Origin: Cognatundibacterium curvum
Lineage (GTDB): Bacteria; Pseudomonadota; Gammaproteobacteria; Burkholderiales; Burkholderiaceae_D
NCBI RefSeq assembly: GCF_014284235.1
Contig: NZ_JACOGD010000003.1
Location: forward strand, 62,001-126,000
Reading direction: 5' to 3'
Length of the DNA: 64,000 bases
In this document: one piece after another, positions 1 through 9,583 of the stretch
Position numbering within the stretch: position 1 is the first letter of the stretch
Layout: every line of letters begins with the position of its first letter
Notes under the pieces: model-generated
Seen by the model: the letters and a program-made list of their open reading frames with translations, nothing else
Told to the model about the DNA's origin: nothing
The model's database searches: none
Position numbers and translations under genes: made by a program

Positions 1-2
1 TG

Positions 3-2270
3 AATCCTGAACGCGTTTCCATGCCCGACTTCGATATCGATTTCTGTCAGGAAGGCCGCGACCGCGTGATTCAGTATGTGAAAGATCGCTACGGTAAAGA
101 TGCGGTGTCGCAGATTGCGACCTTCGGTACCATGGCGGCCAAAGGCGCGATCCGTGACGTGGGGCGTGTGCTGGACTTCGGCTACATGTTCTGTGATGGC
201 GTGTCTAAGCTGATTCCTTTCAAACCGGGTAAACAAGTCACCATCGCTGAGGCGATTGTCGAAGAGCCTTTGCTGGCTGAGCGTCAGGAAAACGAGGAAG
301 AGGTGAAAACCCTGCTCGATCTGGCGCAGCAGGTGGAAGGCATCACCCGTAACATCGGTATGCATGCGGGTGGTGTGTTGATTGCGCCCGGCAAGCTGAC
401 CGATTTTTGTCCGCTGTACACCCAGGGTGGTGATTCTGGTGTGGTCTCGCAATATGATAAAGACGACGTGGAAGCGGTCGGTCTGGTCAAGTTCGACTTT
501 TTGGGTCTGACTACGCTGACTATTCTTGACCGTGCGGTGCGTTACATCAAAATGCTGGACCCGGCGCTGCAAGACTTTGATCTGGCCAAGCTGCCGCTGG
601 ATGACCGCGCCTCGTATGACTTACTGACCAAGGCCAAAACCGTGGCCGTGTTCCAGCTGGAAAGCCGCGGCATGCAGGGCATGCTGAAAGATGCGCGGCC
701 AGATCGCTTTGAAGACATTATCGCGCTGGTGGCTTTGTATCGTCCGGGTCCTATGGATCTGATTCCCGACTTCTGCAAACGTAAGCACGGCGAGAAATTT
801 GATTATCCCGATCCGCGTACTGAAGGCATTTTGTCTGAAACCTACGGCATCATGGTGTATCAGGAGCAGGTCATGCAGATGGCGCAGGTGGTCGGTGGCT
901 ACTCACTGGGTGGCGCTGACTTACTGCGTCGTGCTATGGGTAAGAAAAAAGCCGAGGAAATGGCGGAGCACCGTAAGATTTTCCGTGAAGGTGCGGCCAA
1001 GGGTGGTTTGTCTGAGCAAAAAGCCGACGAGATTTTCGATTTGATGGAAAAATTCGCGGGTTACGGCTTCAACAAATCCCATGCTGCCGCGTATGCGCTG
1101 CTGTCTTACCACACCGCTTATCTGAAAGCCCATCATCCGGCCGCGTTCATGGCAGCCAATATGTCGCTCGCTATGGATGATACCGATAAGGTGAAAATCC
1201 TGGTTGAAGATGCGATGGATATCTGCAAGCTCAAAATGCTGCCGCCGGATATCAATCAGTCTGACTACCGCTTTATGCCAGTTGGCGAGCCAGGTAAAAA
1301 AGCGAACCAGATCCGTTATGGTCTGGGCGCGGTCAAAGGTTCAGGCCAGAATGCAATTGAAAACATTGTTGCTGCACGTGAGGCCGACGGACCATTCAAG
1401 GATTTATTCGATTTCTGCAAACGCGTCGATAAGCGCCAGGTTAACCGCCGTACCATAGAATCGCTGATACGTGCCGGTGCTATGGATAGTCTGGGCAAAG
1501 ACCGTGCGGTGTTGCTGGCTACTGTGACACTCGCGATAGAAGCGGCAGAACAGGCCGATGCGGCCGCCAATCAGGTCAGCCTGTTCGGTGACGATGATGA
1601 TCTGATCCCGCCACCGGAATACATCAGTGTGCCGCATTGGACCGACAAAAAACGCCTGACCGAAGAGAAGCTGGCGCTGGGCTTTTATTTGTCGGGGCAT
1701 TTGTTTGATTCCTATGCGCCGGAAGTGCGCCAGTTCATCAAGACCACACTCGCCAAAGTTGAACCTTCGCGCGATTTGCGTATGATTTGCGGCATCATCA
1801 CCGGCGTACGTACCCAGATGACCCAGCGCGGCAAGCTGATGGTGGTGACGCTGGATGACAGCACCGCGGTGGTGGAAGTCACGGTCTACAGCGAGCTGAT
1901 GGAAGAGTTTAAATCGCTGCTGAAAGAAGATGAGTTTTTAGCGGTATTGGGCAAGGTATCGGAAGATCGCTTTTCAGGCGGTATGCGCATCTCGGCAGAA
2001 AAGCTGATGGACATAGGCCGTGCACGCGTGCAGTTCTCGCAAGGCTTGCGGTTGAATCTGGATGCCAGCACCGACACTAAAAAATTACAGGAAATGCTTA
2101 AGCCACATCTGAATCCTGACGGTTGCCCGGTGGTGGTGAATTACCAGAATGCGCAAGCCAGCGCAGAGTTGTATCTGTCCGACCAGTGGCGCGTGAATCC
2201 GGATGACACGCTGCGTGCCAATCTGGCGGAATGGCTATCGGCGAAGAACGTGAATATTGATTATGCATGA
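3..2270 (+). CDS. dnaE: DNA polymerase III alpha subunit, 3' part (5' end outside window)
   Basis: This is the replicative polymerase catalytic subunit; it extends DNA at the fork and binds the sliding clamp. The reading frame is open from base 3, so the gene is cut by the window edge and the ATG at 21 is internal. The palm motif PDFDIDF (two catalytic aspartates) is encoded at once, and the third aspartate lies in VKFDFLGL. These are followed by the fingers, a helix-hairpin-helix region, a clamp-binding motif QVSLF (residues 518-522 counted from the ATG at 21) and an OB-fold near the C-terminus (GIITGVRTQMTQRGKLMVV). About 755 residues are visible; full DnaE is about 1150-1170. The stop TGA overlaps the next gene by 8 bases, which suggests cotranscription. 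Identification is very secure. Confidence 0.98.
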   Translation, partial: NPERVSMPDFDIDFCQEGRDRVIQYVKDRYGKDAVSQIATFGTMAAKGAIRDVGRVLDFGYMFCDGVSKLIPFKPGKQVTIAEAIVEEPLLAERQENEEEVKTLLDLAQQVEGITRNIGMHAGGVLIAPGKLTDFCPLYTQGGDSGVVSQYDKDDVEAVGLVKFDFLGLTTLTILDRAVRYIKMLDPALQDFDLAKLPLDDRASYDLLTKAKTVAVFQLESRGMQGMLKDARPDRFEDIIALVALYRPGPMDLIPDFCKRKHGEKFDYPDPRTEGILSETYGIMVYQEQVMQMAQVVGGYSLGGADLLRRAMGKKKAEEMAEHRKIFREGAAKGGLSEQKADEIFDLMEKFAGYGFNKSHAAAYALLSYHTAYLKAHHPAAFMAANMSLAMDDTDKVKILVEDAMDICKLKMLPPDINQSDYRFMPVGEPGKKANQIRYGLGAVKGSGQNAIENIVAAREADGPFKDLFDFCKRVDKRQVNRRTIESLIRAGAMDSLGKDRAVLLATVTLAIEAAEQADAAANQVSLFGDDDDLIPPPEYISVPHWTDKKRLTEEKLALGFYLSGHLFDSYAPEVRQFIKTTLAKVEPSRDLRMICGIITGVRTQMTQRGKLMVVTLDDSTAVVEVTVYSELMEEFKSLLKEDEFLAVLGKVSEDRFSGGMRISAEKLMDIGRARVQFSQGLRLNLDASTDTKKLQEMLKPHLNPDGCPVVVNYQNAQASAELYLSDQWRVNPDDTLRANLAEWLSAKNVNIDYA

Positions 2271-3594
2271 TCCTCTGAGTACCACTGCCAGCGCCGATGG
2301 GCCGCAAGCGCTGGATTCTCGGAATATGCCATTGACAGCGCGCAGCCATTGGCCTGAGCAAGTCGCGGTCTGGCTGCCGCTGACGCTGTTTTTTCCTGTG
2401 GCCTGGATGTACACCGGCGTGGTGTTGTTTTATGTCAGTCTGCTGGTGTCAGGTAACTGGCAACAAAAATGGCAGCGGCTGCGTCAGCATCCCATGCTGT
2501 TACCCATTCTGGGTTTGTCGGCGGTGACCGCGGTGGTGGCTGTGCTGCACGGGAAGCCGGACGGGGTACAGCAGGAATTCTGGCCCGCGTTTGGGCATTA
2601 CCAGACCTACCTGTTCCTGTTGCCCTTTCTGACTTTGCAGGCCGGTGCCTGGCAGAGCAGGGCGTTGAACGTGTTTTTCGGCGGTGCCACGCTGGCAGCT
2701 TTTTTGTTTGTACTCTCCGGTCTGCAACTGCTGCCCGCTGTGCCTTTGTTCCGCAGCTATGTGCTCTACCTCGGCAATAAATCTATTCTGCTCGGTATGT
2801 TGCTTGCTATCGCGAGTGGCTGGCTGTTATGCGGGCTGGTGGCCAGACAGAAAAACAGTGCTGCGCAATGGCTGCAGTTTTTGTTTATCACGGCAGTGAT
2901 GCTTTTATTGTCCAAAACCCGTACCGCGCTGGTGATCTGGGTGCTGATGCTGTTATTGATGATGCTGAGTCGCCTGCGCTGGAATTGGCGCAGCCTGCTG
3001 ATTGCGGCCTTACCATTGCTGGCAGCTATTGGTCTGTGGCAATATGCGCTGAGTCAGCCACGTCCGCCCAGCTGTGTAGTGAATACGGTGCAGGCTGCAC
3101 CTTGGGAAAAAGTGCGTTTGCGCAGCGTCTGTACTCTGCAGCAGATACGGGATTTTTCTGAGGGCAGACGTAGTGGCGATGATGATGGCATGCGTACTGA
3201 GCTGTATCGTGTCACCTCAGGTTTGATTGCGGAAGCACCATGGAGCGGTCACGGCATAGGCAGCTGGATGCCCTTGTATCGTGAACGTGCGCAAGGCTTG
3301 TCCAGTGCCACTATGACGACGCCACATAGCGATTACCTGTTGTATCTGACTGAAACCGGTGTGCTGGGCATGCTGGCCTTGTTGCTGATTTATGCGCAGC
3401 AGGCGCGCCTGGCCTGGCAGTTTAGCCGCAGTGCAGCGTCAGATCAGCGTAGGCTGGCGGTGCCGCTGGCGATGCTGACGCTTAGTATGGTTTGTGGTGC
3501 AGCGTTTAATGCGATCCTGCGCGATGGCGTGTTTGCGATGGCTTTTCTGGTGTTGTTGGCGGTGTTGTTGGCCGGTGCGAAGCGACCGGCCTGA
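2263..3594 (+). CDS. O-antigen ligase / Wzy_C family polytopic membrane protein
   Basis: The product is an inner-membrane protein of about 443 residues with roughly ten or more hydrophobic segments and one larger periplasmic loop in the second half. The motif GHGIGSW followed by PHSDYLLYLTETGVLGML is the Wzy_C/WaaL signature, in which a histidine and neighbouring residues act in glycan transfer from undecaprenyl carrier to acceptor. The likely role is O-antigen ligation onto lipid A-core; polymerase or protein O-oligosaccharyl transferase activity cannot be excluded because the family is too divergent. The ATG at 2263 overlaps the dnaE stop by 8 bases; a TTG at 2257 is also in frame. The msbA-waaF genes downstream support an LPS role. 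Confidence 0.8.
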   Translation: MHDPLSTTASADGPQALDSRNMPLTARSHWPEQVAVWLPLTLFFPVAWMYTGVVLFYVSLLVSGNWQQKWQRLRQHPMLLPILGLSAVTAVVAVLHGKPDGVQQEFWPAFGHYQTYLFLLPFLTLQAGAWQSRALNVFFGGATLAAFLFVLSGLQLLPAVPLFRSYVLYLGNKSILLGMLLAIASGWLLCGLVARQKNSAAQWLQFLFITAVMLLLSKTRTALVIWVLMLLLMMLSRLRWNWRSLLIAALPLLAAIGLWQYALSQPRPPSCVVNTVQAAPWEKVRLRSVCTLQQIRDFSEGRRSGDDDGMRTELYRVTSGLIAEAPWSGHGIGSWMPLYRERAQGLSSATMTTPHSDYLLYLTETGVLGMLALLLIYAQQARLAWQFSRSAASDQRRLAVPLAMLTLSMVCGAAFNAILRDGVFAMAFLVLLAVLLAGAKRPA

Positions 3595-3613
3595 GGCTGA
3601 ACACCAGCCTGGA

Positions 3614-3656
3614 AACGCAGCAGCAAACGGGAACGCAGCAGCAAACGGGAACGCAG
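3614..3656. repeat. 18-bp tandem repeat, 2.4 copies
   Basis: Two perfect copies of aacgcagcagcaaacggg and 7 bases of a third lie just after the O-antigen-ligase stop and before a terminator. There is no coding function. Confidence 0.85.
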
Positions 3657-3675
3657 ATAAAAACAGAATTCAGGT

Positions 3676-3705
3676 GACGGGGCAGCGCCCCGTCTTTTAT
3701 TTTTT
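3676..3705 (+). terminator. Rho-independent terminator
   Basis: A perfect 8-bp GC-rich stem (gacggggc / gccccgtc) with a 3-base loop is followed by a T-rich run. It ends the dnaE / O-antigen-ligase transcript before msbA. Confidence 0.9.
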
Positions 3706-3816
3706 CAGGAAGGCTGCAGCGCGCGCTATCCTGTGACGCATTGGTGAAGCAGATTTTTGCGCTTCACTTGCTGTCCGGATCGCGTTGAATAGCAGCCTTC
3801 TCAGGGTTTACACATT

Positions 3817-5565
3817 ATGGCAACACTCAATAAATCGATTACTACCCGCCTGTGGCAAGCATTGTGGCAGTACAAGGCTTACTTGTTTCTGACTGTGCTG
3901 ACCATGATAGGAACGGCACTGACTGAAGTTGCGTTGCCACGTGGGCTAGGCTATTTGCTGGATAACGGCTTTCATACGCGCGCAGGAGTCCCGGCAAAGG
4001 AATTCCATATCTGGTATGTACCGGTCGGTTTAATCGGGATTTTTCTGTTCCGTGGCATCTGTACTTTCATCACCAGTTATCTGATGAGCCGCATCGCGAT
4101 TAATTTGCTCAATGATTTACGTGCCCAGGTATTTCGCAAGCTGATGCAGGTACCGGTCGGCTTCTATCACAAAGAATCCAGCGGCCGCATCATCAACACC
4201 ATCATGTTCGAAGCGCAGCAAATCGTGGAAATGATTAAGGTCTCGATCACCACCTTGTTCCGTGACTCCTTGACGGTGCTGGCGCTGATGTCGTATCTGA
4301 TCTGGCTGAACTGGAAGCTGACCCTGGTCACGCTGATTCTGATTCCTGGCATTTCTTTGCTGGTGCGCTCTGTCAGTAAACGCTTACGCCGTCTGAACCA
4401 GCAGCAGCTGGATTTGAATGGTGAACTGACGCAGGTGATAGAGGAAAGTACCCGCGCCCATCAGGTGATACGTATCTTCGGCGGACAACAGTATGAGCAG
4501 CAGCGCTTTGAAGACAAGAACGGCACACTTGGCAACTACGCGCTGAAAACCACAGTGGCGGTGGCCTTTACCACGCCACTCACGCAGTTACTGGCATCGG
4601 TCGCGATTTCTATTGTGATCGTACTGGCGCTGATACAAAGCCGGGCGGATGTGACGACGGTAGGCGATTTTGTGGAATTCATTACCGCGATGCTGATGTT
4701 GCTGACGCCTTTAAAAAAACTGGCTGACCTGAATGGCCCTATGCAGCGCGGTATGGCGGCGGCAGAATCGGTATTTGGCATGGTCGATACCGCAGGTGAA
4801 GACATGGCTGGACAGCGTCTGCCTCAGCGTGCCCAGGGCGCGCTGCGTTTCGAGCAAGTTGGCTTCAGCTATGCAGGACAAGAGCAGGAAGCCTTGAAGC
4901 ATATCGATCTGGATGTACAGGCGGGAGAAACGATCGCGCTGGTCGGTATGTCGGGTGGTGGTAAAACTTCGCTGGTGAATCTGGTGCCGCGTTTTTATGC
5001 GCCGACTCAGGGCCGCATACTGCTCGATGGAATCGCCTTATCGGATATCGCGCTTGATAGCCTGCGCAGCCAGATCGCCATGGTCAGTCAGAATGTGGTG
5101 CTGTTTGATGACAGTATCGCCGCCAATATCGCCTATGGTGATGCGGCTCCGGATCAAGCCAGAATCGATAATGCGGTCAGGGCTGCGCATCTGACCGAAG
5201 TGGTGGCGGAATTACCGGAAGGTTTACAGACCCGCATCGGTGATAACGGCATGCGTTTATCCGGTGGCCAGCGTCAGCGTCTGGCGATTGCGCGCGCGAT
5301 TTACAAAGATGCGCCTATCCTGATTTTGGATGAGGCCACCTCTGCGCTGGACAGCGAATCCGAACGCGCCGTACAGGCCGCGCTGGATGAGCTGATGCAG
5401 GGCCGTACTACCTTAGTGATTGCTCACCGCCTGTCGACCATAGAACGCGCGAGTCGTATCGCTGTGATGGTAGAGGGGCAGATCGTTGAAGTAGGCACTC
5501 ACGCTGAGTTACTGAAAAAAGAAGCTGTGTATGCCAACCTGCATCGCTTACAATTTGCAGCCTGA
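3817..5565 (+). CDS. msbA: MsbA-type lipid A / lipid flippase, half-size ABC exporter
   Basis: The product has 582 residues, the normal MsbA length. Residues about 1-320 form the six-helix exporter domain and about 340-582 the nucleotide-binding domain. Visible motifs are the Walker A GMSGGGKTS (residues 377-385), a Q-loop in VSQNVVLF, the ABC signature LSGGQRQR, the Walker B ILILDEATSALD and the switch histidine in IAHRLST, so the ATPase should be active. MsbA homodimers flip core-lipid A across the inner membrane. The gene follows a strong terminator, so it probably has its own promoter at 3706-3816, and it is followed after 78 bases by waaF. The LPS context makes MsbA more likely than a drug exporter of the same family. 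Confidence 0.9.
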   Translation: MATLNKSITTRLWQALWQYKAYLFLTVLTMIGTALTEVALPRGLGYLLDNGFHTRAGVPAKEFHIWYVPVGLIGIFLFRGICTFITSYLMSRIAINLLNDLRAQVFRKLMQVPVGFYHKESSGRIINTIMFEAQQIVEMIKVSITTLFRDSLTVLALMSYLIWLNWKLTLVTLILIPGISLLVRSVSKRLRRLNQQQLDLNGELTQVIEESTRAHQVIRIFGGQQYEQQRFEDKNGTLGNYALKTTVAVAFTTPLTQLLASVAISIVIVLALIQSRADVTTVGDFVEFITAMLMLLTPLKKLADLNGPMQRGMAAAESVFGMVDTAGEDMAGQRLPQRAQGALRFEQVGFSYAGQEQEALKHIDLDVQAGETIALVGMSGGGKTSLVNLVPRFYAPTQGRILLDGIALSDIALDSLRSQIAMVSQNVVLFDDSIAANIAYGDAAPDQARIDNAVRAAHLTEVVAELPEGLQTRIGDNGMRLSGGQRQRLAIARAIYKDAPILILDEATSALDSESERAVQAALDELMQGRTTLVIAHRLSTIERASRIAVMVEGQIVEVGTHAELLKKEAVYANLHRLQFAA

Positions 5566-5590
5566 CAAGATCAATCAATGGGAGATCAGG

Positions 5591-5647
5591 ATGCACCTGG
5601 CCAGTATGCAGAGCGCTGCCAGGCGCATACTGTATGTAGCAGCATGA
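5591..5647 (+). CDS. possible 18-residue leader peptide upstream of waaF
   Basis: A short ORF (starts MHLASMQ, ends LYVAA) has a good ribosome-binding site, ggag, about 6 bases before its ATG. Its stop TGA overlaps the waaF ATG at 5644 in an ATGA arrangement. The waaF start has no Shine-Dalgarno sequence of its own, so this ORF could deliver ribosomes by translational coupling. No homology is recognised. The alternative is that waaF starts in frame at 5578 and this ORF is chance. Confidence 0.3.
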   Translation: MHLASMQSAARRILYVAA

Positions 5648-6696
5648 AACAGAAACTCAGTCTTGCCCCGCGTCTGCTGGTGATCGCTCCGAACTGGATA
5701 GGTGATGCCGTGATGGCGCAGCCCTTATTGCAGCTACTCAGACAGCAGCAGCCCGATGCCATCATCGATGTGCTGGCACCAGCCTGGGTTGCGCCGGTAT
5801 TGCGCGCGATGGCAGAAGTGAATGAGATCATACAAACGCCGTTTCAGCATGGGGCTTTGCAACTGAAAGAGCGTTGGCGTTTTGCGCAGCAATTGCGCGC
5901 GCGTGGCTATAGCGCAGCCTATGTATTACCGAATACGATTAAATTTGCGCTGATCCCCTGGATGGCGGGTATCCCGCTGCGCGTCGGCTATCGTGGCGAA
6001 AGCCGTTATGGCCTGATCAACCGCATGCATTTTGACGATAAACTGCAGCCGCGTCCCATGGTGCCGTTTTATGCGGCTCTGGCTTTTCCACCCGTACCGG
6101 AATTGCCTGCGCAACTGCCTAAACCTAAGCTGACGCTGGATGCAGAGCGTATCACCGCAGTATTGGCTGAACTCAAACTGGACGCCAGTCAGTCCATCAT
6201 CGTGATGGCACCCGGAGCAGAATTTGGCCCGGCCAAGCGCTGGCCGGAACAACACTTTGCGACGCTGGCGCAGCAGATACAGCAGAGCGACAAGGAAGCT
6301 CAAGTCGTATTACTAGGGTCTGGCAAAGATGTCGAAGTCTGCAATCGCATCGCAGCGCTGGCACCGCAGGTGAAACAACTGGCGGGTACAACCAGTCTGT
6401 ACCAAGCGGTCGCGCTGATCGCAGCGGCAACGGCCGTGGTCAGTAATGATTCCGGCTTGCTGCATATCGCTTCTGCATTTAACCGGCCGGTACTGGCGAT
6501 TTATGGCCCGACCGATCCCGATCATGCGCCGCCATTTTCCAGCGTCGCGCATTCTTTCTCTCTGCGCCTGGATTGCGCACCTTGCCGCCAGCGCGTGTGT
6601 CCGCTCGGTCATCAGGATTGTATGCAAAAGCTGTTACCGGCTCAGGTATGGCAGCCTTTAGAGCAGATACTGCAGTCAGGGAGTGCACATGACTGA
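5644..6696 (+). CDS. waaF: ADP-heptose:LPS heptosyltransferase II
   Basis: This is a GT9-family cytoplasmic glycosyltransferase that adds the second L,D-heptose to the LPS inner core. The N-terminus LLVIAPNWIGDAVMAQPLL is the WaaF signature. The C-terminal donor-binding half carries MAPGAEFGPAKRWP and SNDSGLLHIASAFNRPVLAIYG. The length is 350 residues from the ATG at 5644, matching the family. An in-frame ATG at 5578 would add 22 residues not seen in typical WaaF, so 5644 is preferred. The end overlaps the next gene by 8 bases. Together with msbA and the O-antigen-ligase-like gene it forms an LPS assembly block. Confidence 0.93.
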   Translation: MKQKLSLAPRLLVIAPNWIGDAVMAQPLLQLLRQQQPDAIIDVLAPAWVAPVLRAMAEVNEIIQTPFQHGALQLKERWRFAQQLRARGYSAAYVLPNTIKFALIPWMAGIPLRVGYRGESRYGLINRMHFDDKLQPRPMVPFYAALAFPPVPELPAQLPKPKLTLDAERITAVLAELKLDASQSIIVMAPGAEFGPAKRWPEQHFATLAQQIQQSDKEAQVVLLGSGKDVEVCNRIAALAPQVKQLAGTTSLYQAVALIAAATAVVSNDSGLLHIASAFNRPVLAIYGPTDPDHAPPFSSVAHSFSLRLDCAPCRQRVCPLGHQDCMQKLLPAQVWQPLEQILQSGSAHD

Positions 6697-7282
6697 AGCC
6701 GTGCAGGAAAAATGCCAGCTATTGCGTCTGATGGAGCAGGCCGCTGGCTGTGCCTTACCGGCTGGCGCACAGTTGCAACAGGCGGTCAGCCTTAGAAAAA
6801 TCCAGAAAGGCCAGCAAGTATTTTCTGCGGGCGAATGGCAGCCCTATGTGTATGTGGTCCGTAAAGGAATTTTTAAACTGACCTATCTGTCCGAAAACGG
6901 GCAGGAGTGGATTAAGTCCTTTATTGGTGAAGCAGGTTTTTTTGCCTGTCCGAATGTGCTCATCAGTGGCTTGAAAACAGATTTTTTTGTGACCGCGATC
7001 GAAGACAGTCAGATCGAGCAGGTCGATTATGCGCTGCTGAAATCGCTGGCAGAGACTTATCCCGAATGGCAAAAAGCAATCCGTGGCTTGCTGGAATCGC
7101 ATATAGTCAGAAAAGAACAACGCGAGCGCGAATTACTGACCATGACGCCGGATGCGCGCTATCTGTCATTTTTGCAGCACTATCCCGAGGTGGCTGCACG
7201 CGTGCAATTGCGTGATCTTGCCCATTATCTGGGGGTGACGCCAGAAGCGCTGAGCCGGATACGTAAGCGCTTGCATGGCTGA
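6689..7282 (+). CDS. Crp/Fnr-family transcriptional regulator
   Basis: The product has 197 residues, with a cyclic-nucleotide-binding-like beta-barrel (about residues 25-130), a dimerisation helix and a C-terminal winged helix-turn-helix (RDLAHYLGVTPEALSRIRKRL). The FNR-type N-terminal cysteine cluster (CxxC plus further cysteines) is absent, so this is not an oxygen-sensing FNR; the effector is unknown. The ATG at 6689 overlaps the waaF stop by 8 bases and has a gggag site in front; a GTG at 6683 is less likely. Overlap with waaF implies cotranscription with LPS genes, but the targets cannot be inferred from sequence. Confidence 0.85.
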   Translation: MTEAVQEKCQLLRLMEQAAGCALPAGAQLQQAVSLRKIQKGQQVFSAGEWQPYVYVVRKGIFKLTYLSENGQEWIKSFIGEAGFFACPNVLISGLKTDFFVTAIEDSQIEQVDYALLKSLAETYPEWQKAIRGLLESHIVRKEQRERELLTMTPDARYLSFLQHYPEVAARVQLRDLAHYLGVTPEALSRIRKRLHG

Positions 7283-7416
7283 GTGGTTTTAGCACCGGAT
7301 TTTTTCTGGTATTGTTGTACAATAGATGACAGAATCATTATAAACCTTTAAATTTTTATCCTCCCTGAACCCTGCTTCACCTTTTTCCGCGGCTGTGCTT
7401 GCCCTGGGTGTTTGCT

Positions 7417-9477
7417 ATGAGCTTGAAATTTCGTGTGCTGCTGTGTCTTCTGTGCATAGCCAGTCAATTGTCTCCGATGCTGACCGGGGAAGCGCATGCT
7501 TTGGAAAAAGTGGTTTTGCAATTGAAATGGACGCATGCATTTCAATTCGCTGGCTATTATGCCGCGCAACAGCAGGGTTACTATCAACAGGCTGGTCTTG
7601 AAGTCGATGTGCGGGAAGTGAGTCCGCAGGCAAGCGGCTTGAATGTAATAGATGAAGTCGTCAGTGGACGTGCCCAGTTTGGGGTCGGTACCAGCAGCCT
7701 GCTATTGGAAAGAAAGGCGGGCAAACCGGTCGTTGCGCTGGCTGTGATTTTCCAGCATTCGCCGCAAATTCTGATTGCGCGAAAAAAATCTGATTTGCAA
7801 ACCGTCCATGACTTGAGTGGTAAGCGTTTAATGCTGGAGCCGCAGTCTGACGAACTGATCGCCTACCTGCGCAGTATCGGTATCCCGGATGCGACCATGA
7901 AAACAGTCGATCACAGTTTTTCCACTCAGGATTTTATTGATGGCAAAGTGGATGTCATGTCTGCCTATGTCACCAATGAACCCTTCTATCTGAATCAGTC
8001 GCATGTCGATTATCAGATCTACACGCCACGCTCTATGGGTATCGATTTTTATGGCGACAATCTGTTCACCTCGGAACAGGAAATCAAACAGCATCCTGAG
8101 CGTGTGCAAGCTTTTCGGGACGCCAGTCTGCGCGGCTGGGAATATGCGATGGCGCATCCTGCAGAAATTATTGCACTGATCTTGCACAGCTATCCGGAAC
8201 GATTTGCGAGTCCGCAAGCCCAGGCGGCTTTGCAGTTTGAGGCACAACAGATGCAGGCTTTGTTAAGGACGGATTTAGTCGCGATCGGCTATATGCATCC
8301 GGGGCGCTGGCGTCATATTGCGGATACCTATGCCAGTATGGGCATGCTGCCTGAGGGCTACACCAGTGATGATTTTCTGTACCAGGCACCGCAAGAACAC
8401 AATAATCGCCTGCTATATGTGTGGATAGGGCTGACTTTATTAATTGCGTCCGGTGTAGCCGCGATCGCCTTGTACATCTATAGCGTGAATCGCCGTCTGG
8501 CCCTGAGTATGCAGGAGTTAAAAGAACAGTCGCTACGCTTAAAGTTACTGTCGATGGCAGTCGAAAACAGCCCGGCATCGGTGCTGATTACCGGCCCGGA
8601 TACCCGTATTGAATATGTGAATCCACAGTTTTCTAAGGAAACCGGCTATAGCGCGGAAGAAGTCTTTGGGAAAACACCTAAGCTGCTGCAATCCGGTTTC
8701 ACCAGCCCGCAGACCTATGCGTCGATGTGGGCGAATCTGAATCAGGGTAAGCTGTGGTCAGGCGAACTAATTAACCGTCGCAAGTCTGGCCAAATTTACT
8801 GGGAAGAGGCATTGATCGCGCCGGTACTTAATCAGCATGGTGAAACCACCCATTTTGTAGCGGTAAAACGCGACATCACTGAACGTAAGCGGGCTGATGA
8901 AAAACTCGCCCATATGGCACATCATGACAGCCTGACCAATTTGCCGAACCGGGTGTTATTTTTCGAGCGGGTGCAGTACGGTCTGAGTTTGGCGCGTCGT
9001 CAGCAAAGCCAGCTGGCATTGATGTTCATCGATCTGGATAGATTTAAACCGATCAATGATAATTACGGCCATGCGGTGGGCGATGCGATTTTGCAGGAGG
9101 CTGCGCGCCGCATGTCTGAATTGTTGCGCGAATCCGATACCATAGGTCGCATAGGCGGTGATGAATTTGTCGGCCTGATGATGGACATAGGGTCGGTCAC
9201 GGTGGCTGAGCAATTGGCGACAAAAATCTGTCATGCGCTCAGTATTCCGTTTGAGCTTTCCGGTGTACAGCATGAGATCACTGCCAGTATCGGTGTCGCC
9301 CTGTTCCCGCATCATGGTGAAGATGAGCGCACTTTATCGCGGGCTGCTGATATCGCGATGTACCATGCTAAAGCGGGTGGGCGCAATGCGGTCCGCATTT
9401 TTGAGGCTCAAATGCAGGATAATTATCTGCTGGCTGAGACAGAAACCCGTGCCATGCCAGCTTCTTCCGGGCTGTAA
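7417..9477 (+). CDS. THI5/SsuA-like sensor - PAS - GGDEF diguanylate cyclase
   Basis: This is a membrane-bound signalling protein of about 686 residues from the ATG at 7417 (a TTG at 7399 is in frame but lies ahead of the signal peptide). In order it has a signal peptide, a periplasmic NMT1/THI5-like ligand-binding domain (LQLKWTHAFQFAGYY near the start; about residues 30-320), one transmembrane helix (about 335-355), a PAS/PAC domain and a GGDEF domain. The catalytic motif GGDEF is intact (580-584), and an RxxD inhibitory site, RESD, lies at 571-574, so it should make cyclic-di-GMP with product feedback. The ligand is unknown; the domain family usually binds thiamine-pyrimidine or sulfonate-like compounds. 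It appears to be monocistronic. Confidence 0.9.
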   Translation: MSLKFRVLLCLLCIASQLSPMLTGEAHALEKVVLQLKWTHAFQFAGYYAAQQQGYYQQAGLEVDVREVSPQASGLNVIDEVVSGRAQFGVGTSSLLLERKAGKPVVALAVIFQHSPQILIARKKSDLQTVHDLSGKRLMLEPQSDELIAYLRSIGIPDATMKTVDHSFSTQDFIDGKVDVMSAYVTNEPFYLNQSHVDYQIYTPRSMGIDFYGDNLFTSEQEIKQHPERVQAFRDASLRGWEYAMAHPAEIIALILHSYPERFASPQAQAALQFEAQQMQALLRTDLVAIGYMHPGRWRHIADTYASMGMLPEGYTSDDFLYQAPQEHNNRLLYVWIGLTLLIASGVAAIALYIYSVNRRLALSMQELKEQSLRLKLLSMAVENSPASVLITGPDTRIEYVNPQFSKETGYSAEEVFGKTPKLLQSGFTSPQTYASMWANLNQGKLWSGELINRRKSGQIYWEEALIAPVLNQHGETTHFVAVKRDITERKRADEKLAHMAHHDSLTNLPNRVLFFERVQYGLSLARRQQSQLALMFIDLDRFKPINDNYGHAVGDAILQEAARRMSELLRESDTIGRIGGDEFVGLMMDIGSVTVAEQLATKICHALSIPFELSGVQHEITASIGVALFPHHGEDERTLSRAADIAMYHAKAGGRNAVRIFEAQMQDNYLLAETETRAMPASSGL

Positions 9478-9583
9478 TTCACCAGGTAAAATATCCAGAA
9501 ACAGTGGCATCAGGGCTGGCGATCGCATCGCCATCGCATGATGGTTGAATTTTTGTAAGTTAATTTATTTTTGAAAGCGTTTT

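Noticed and set aside
6689..7282. The Crp/Fnr-family protein as the oxygen sensor acting on the FNR box
   Set aside because: It lacks the N-terminal cysteine cluster needed for the [4Fe-4S] sensor, so a different FNR elsewhere is more likely.
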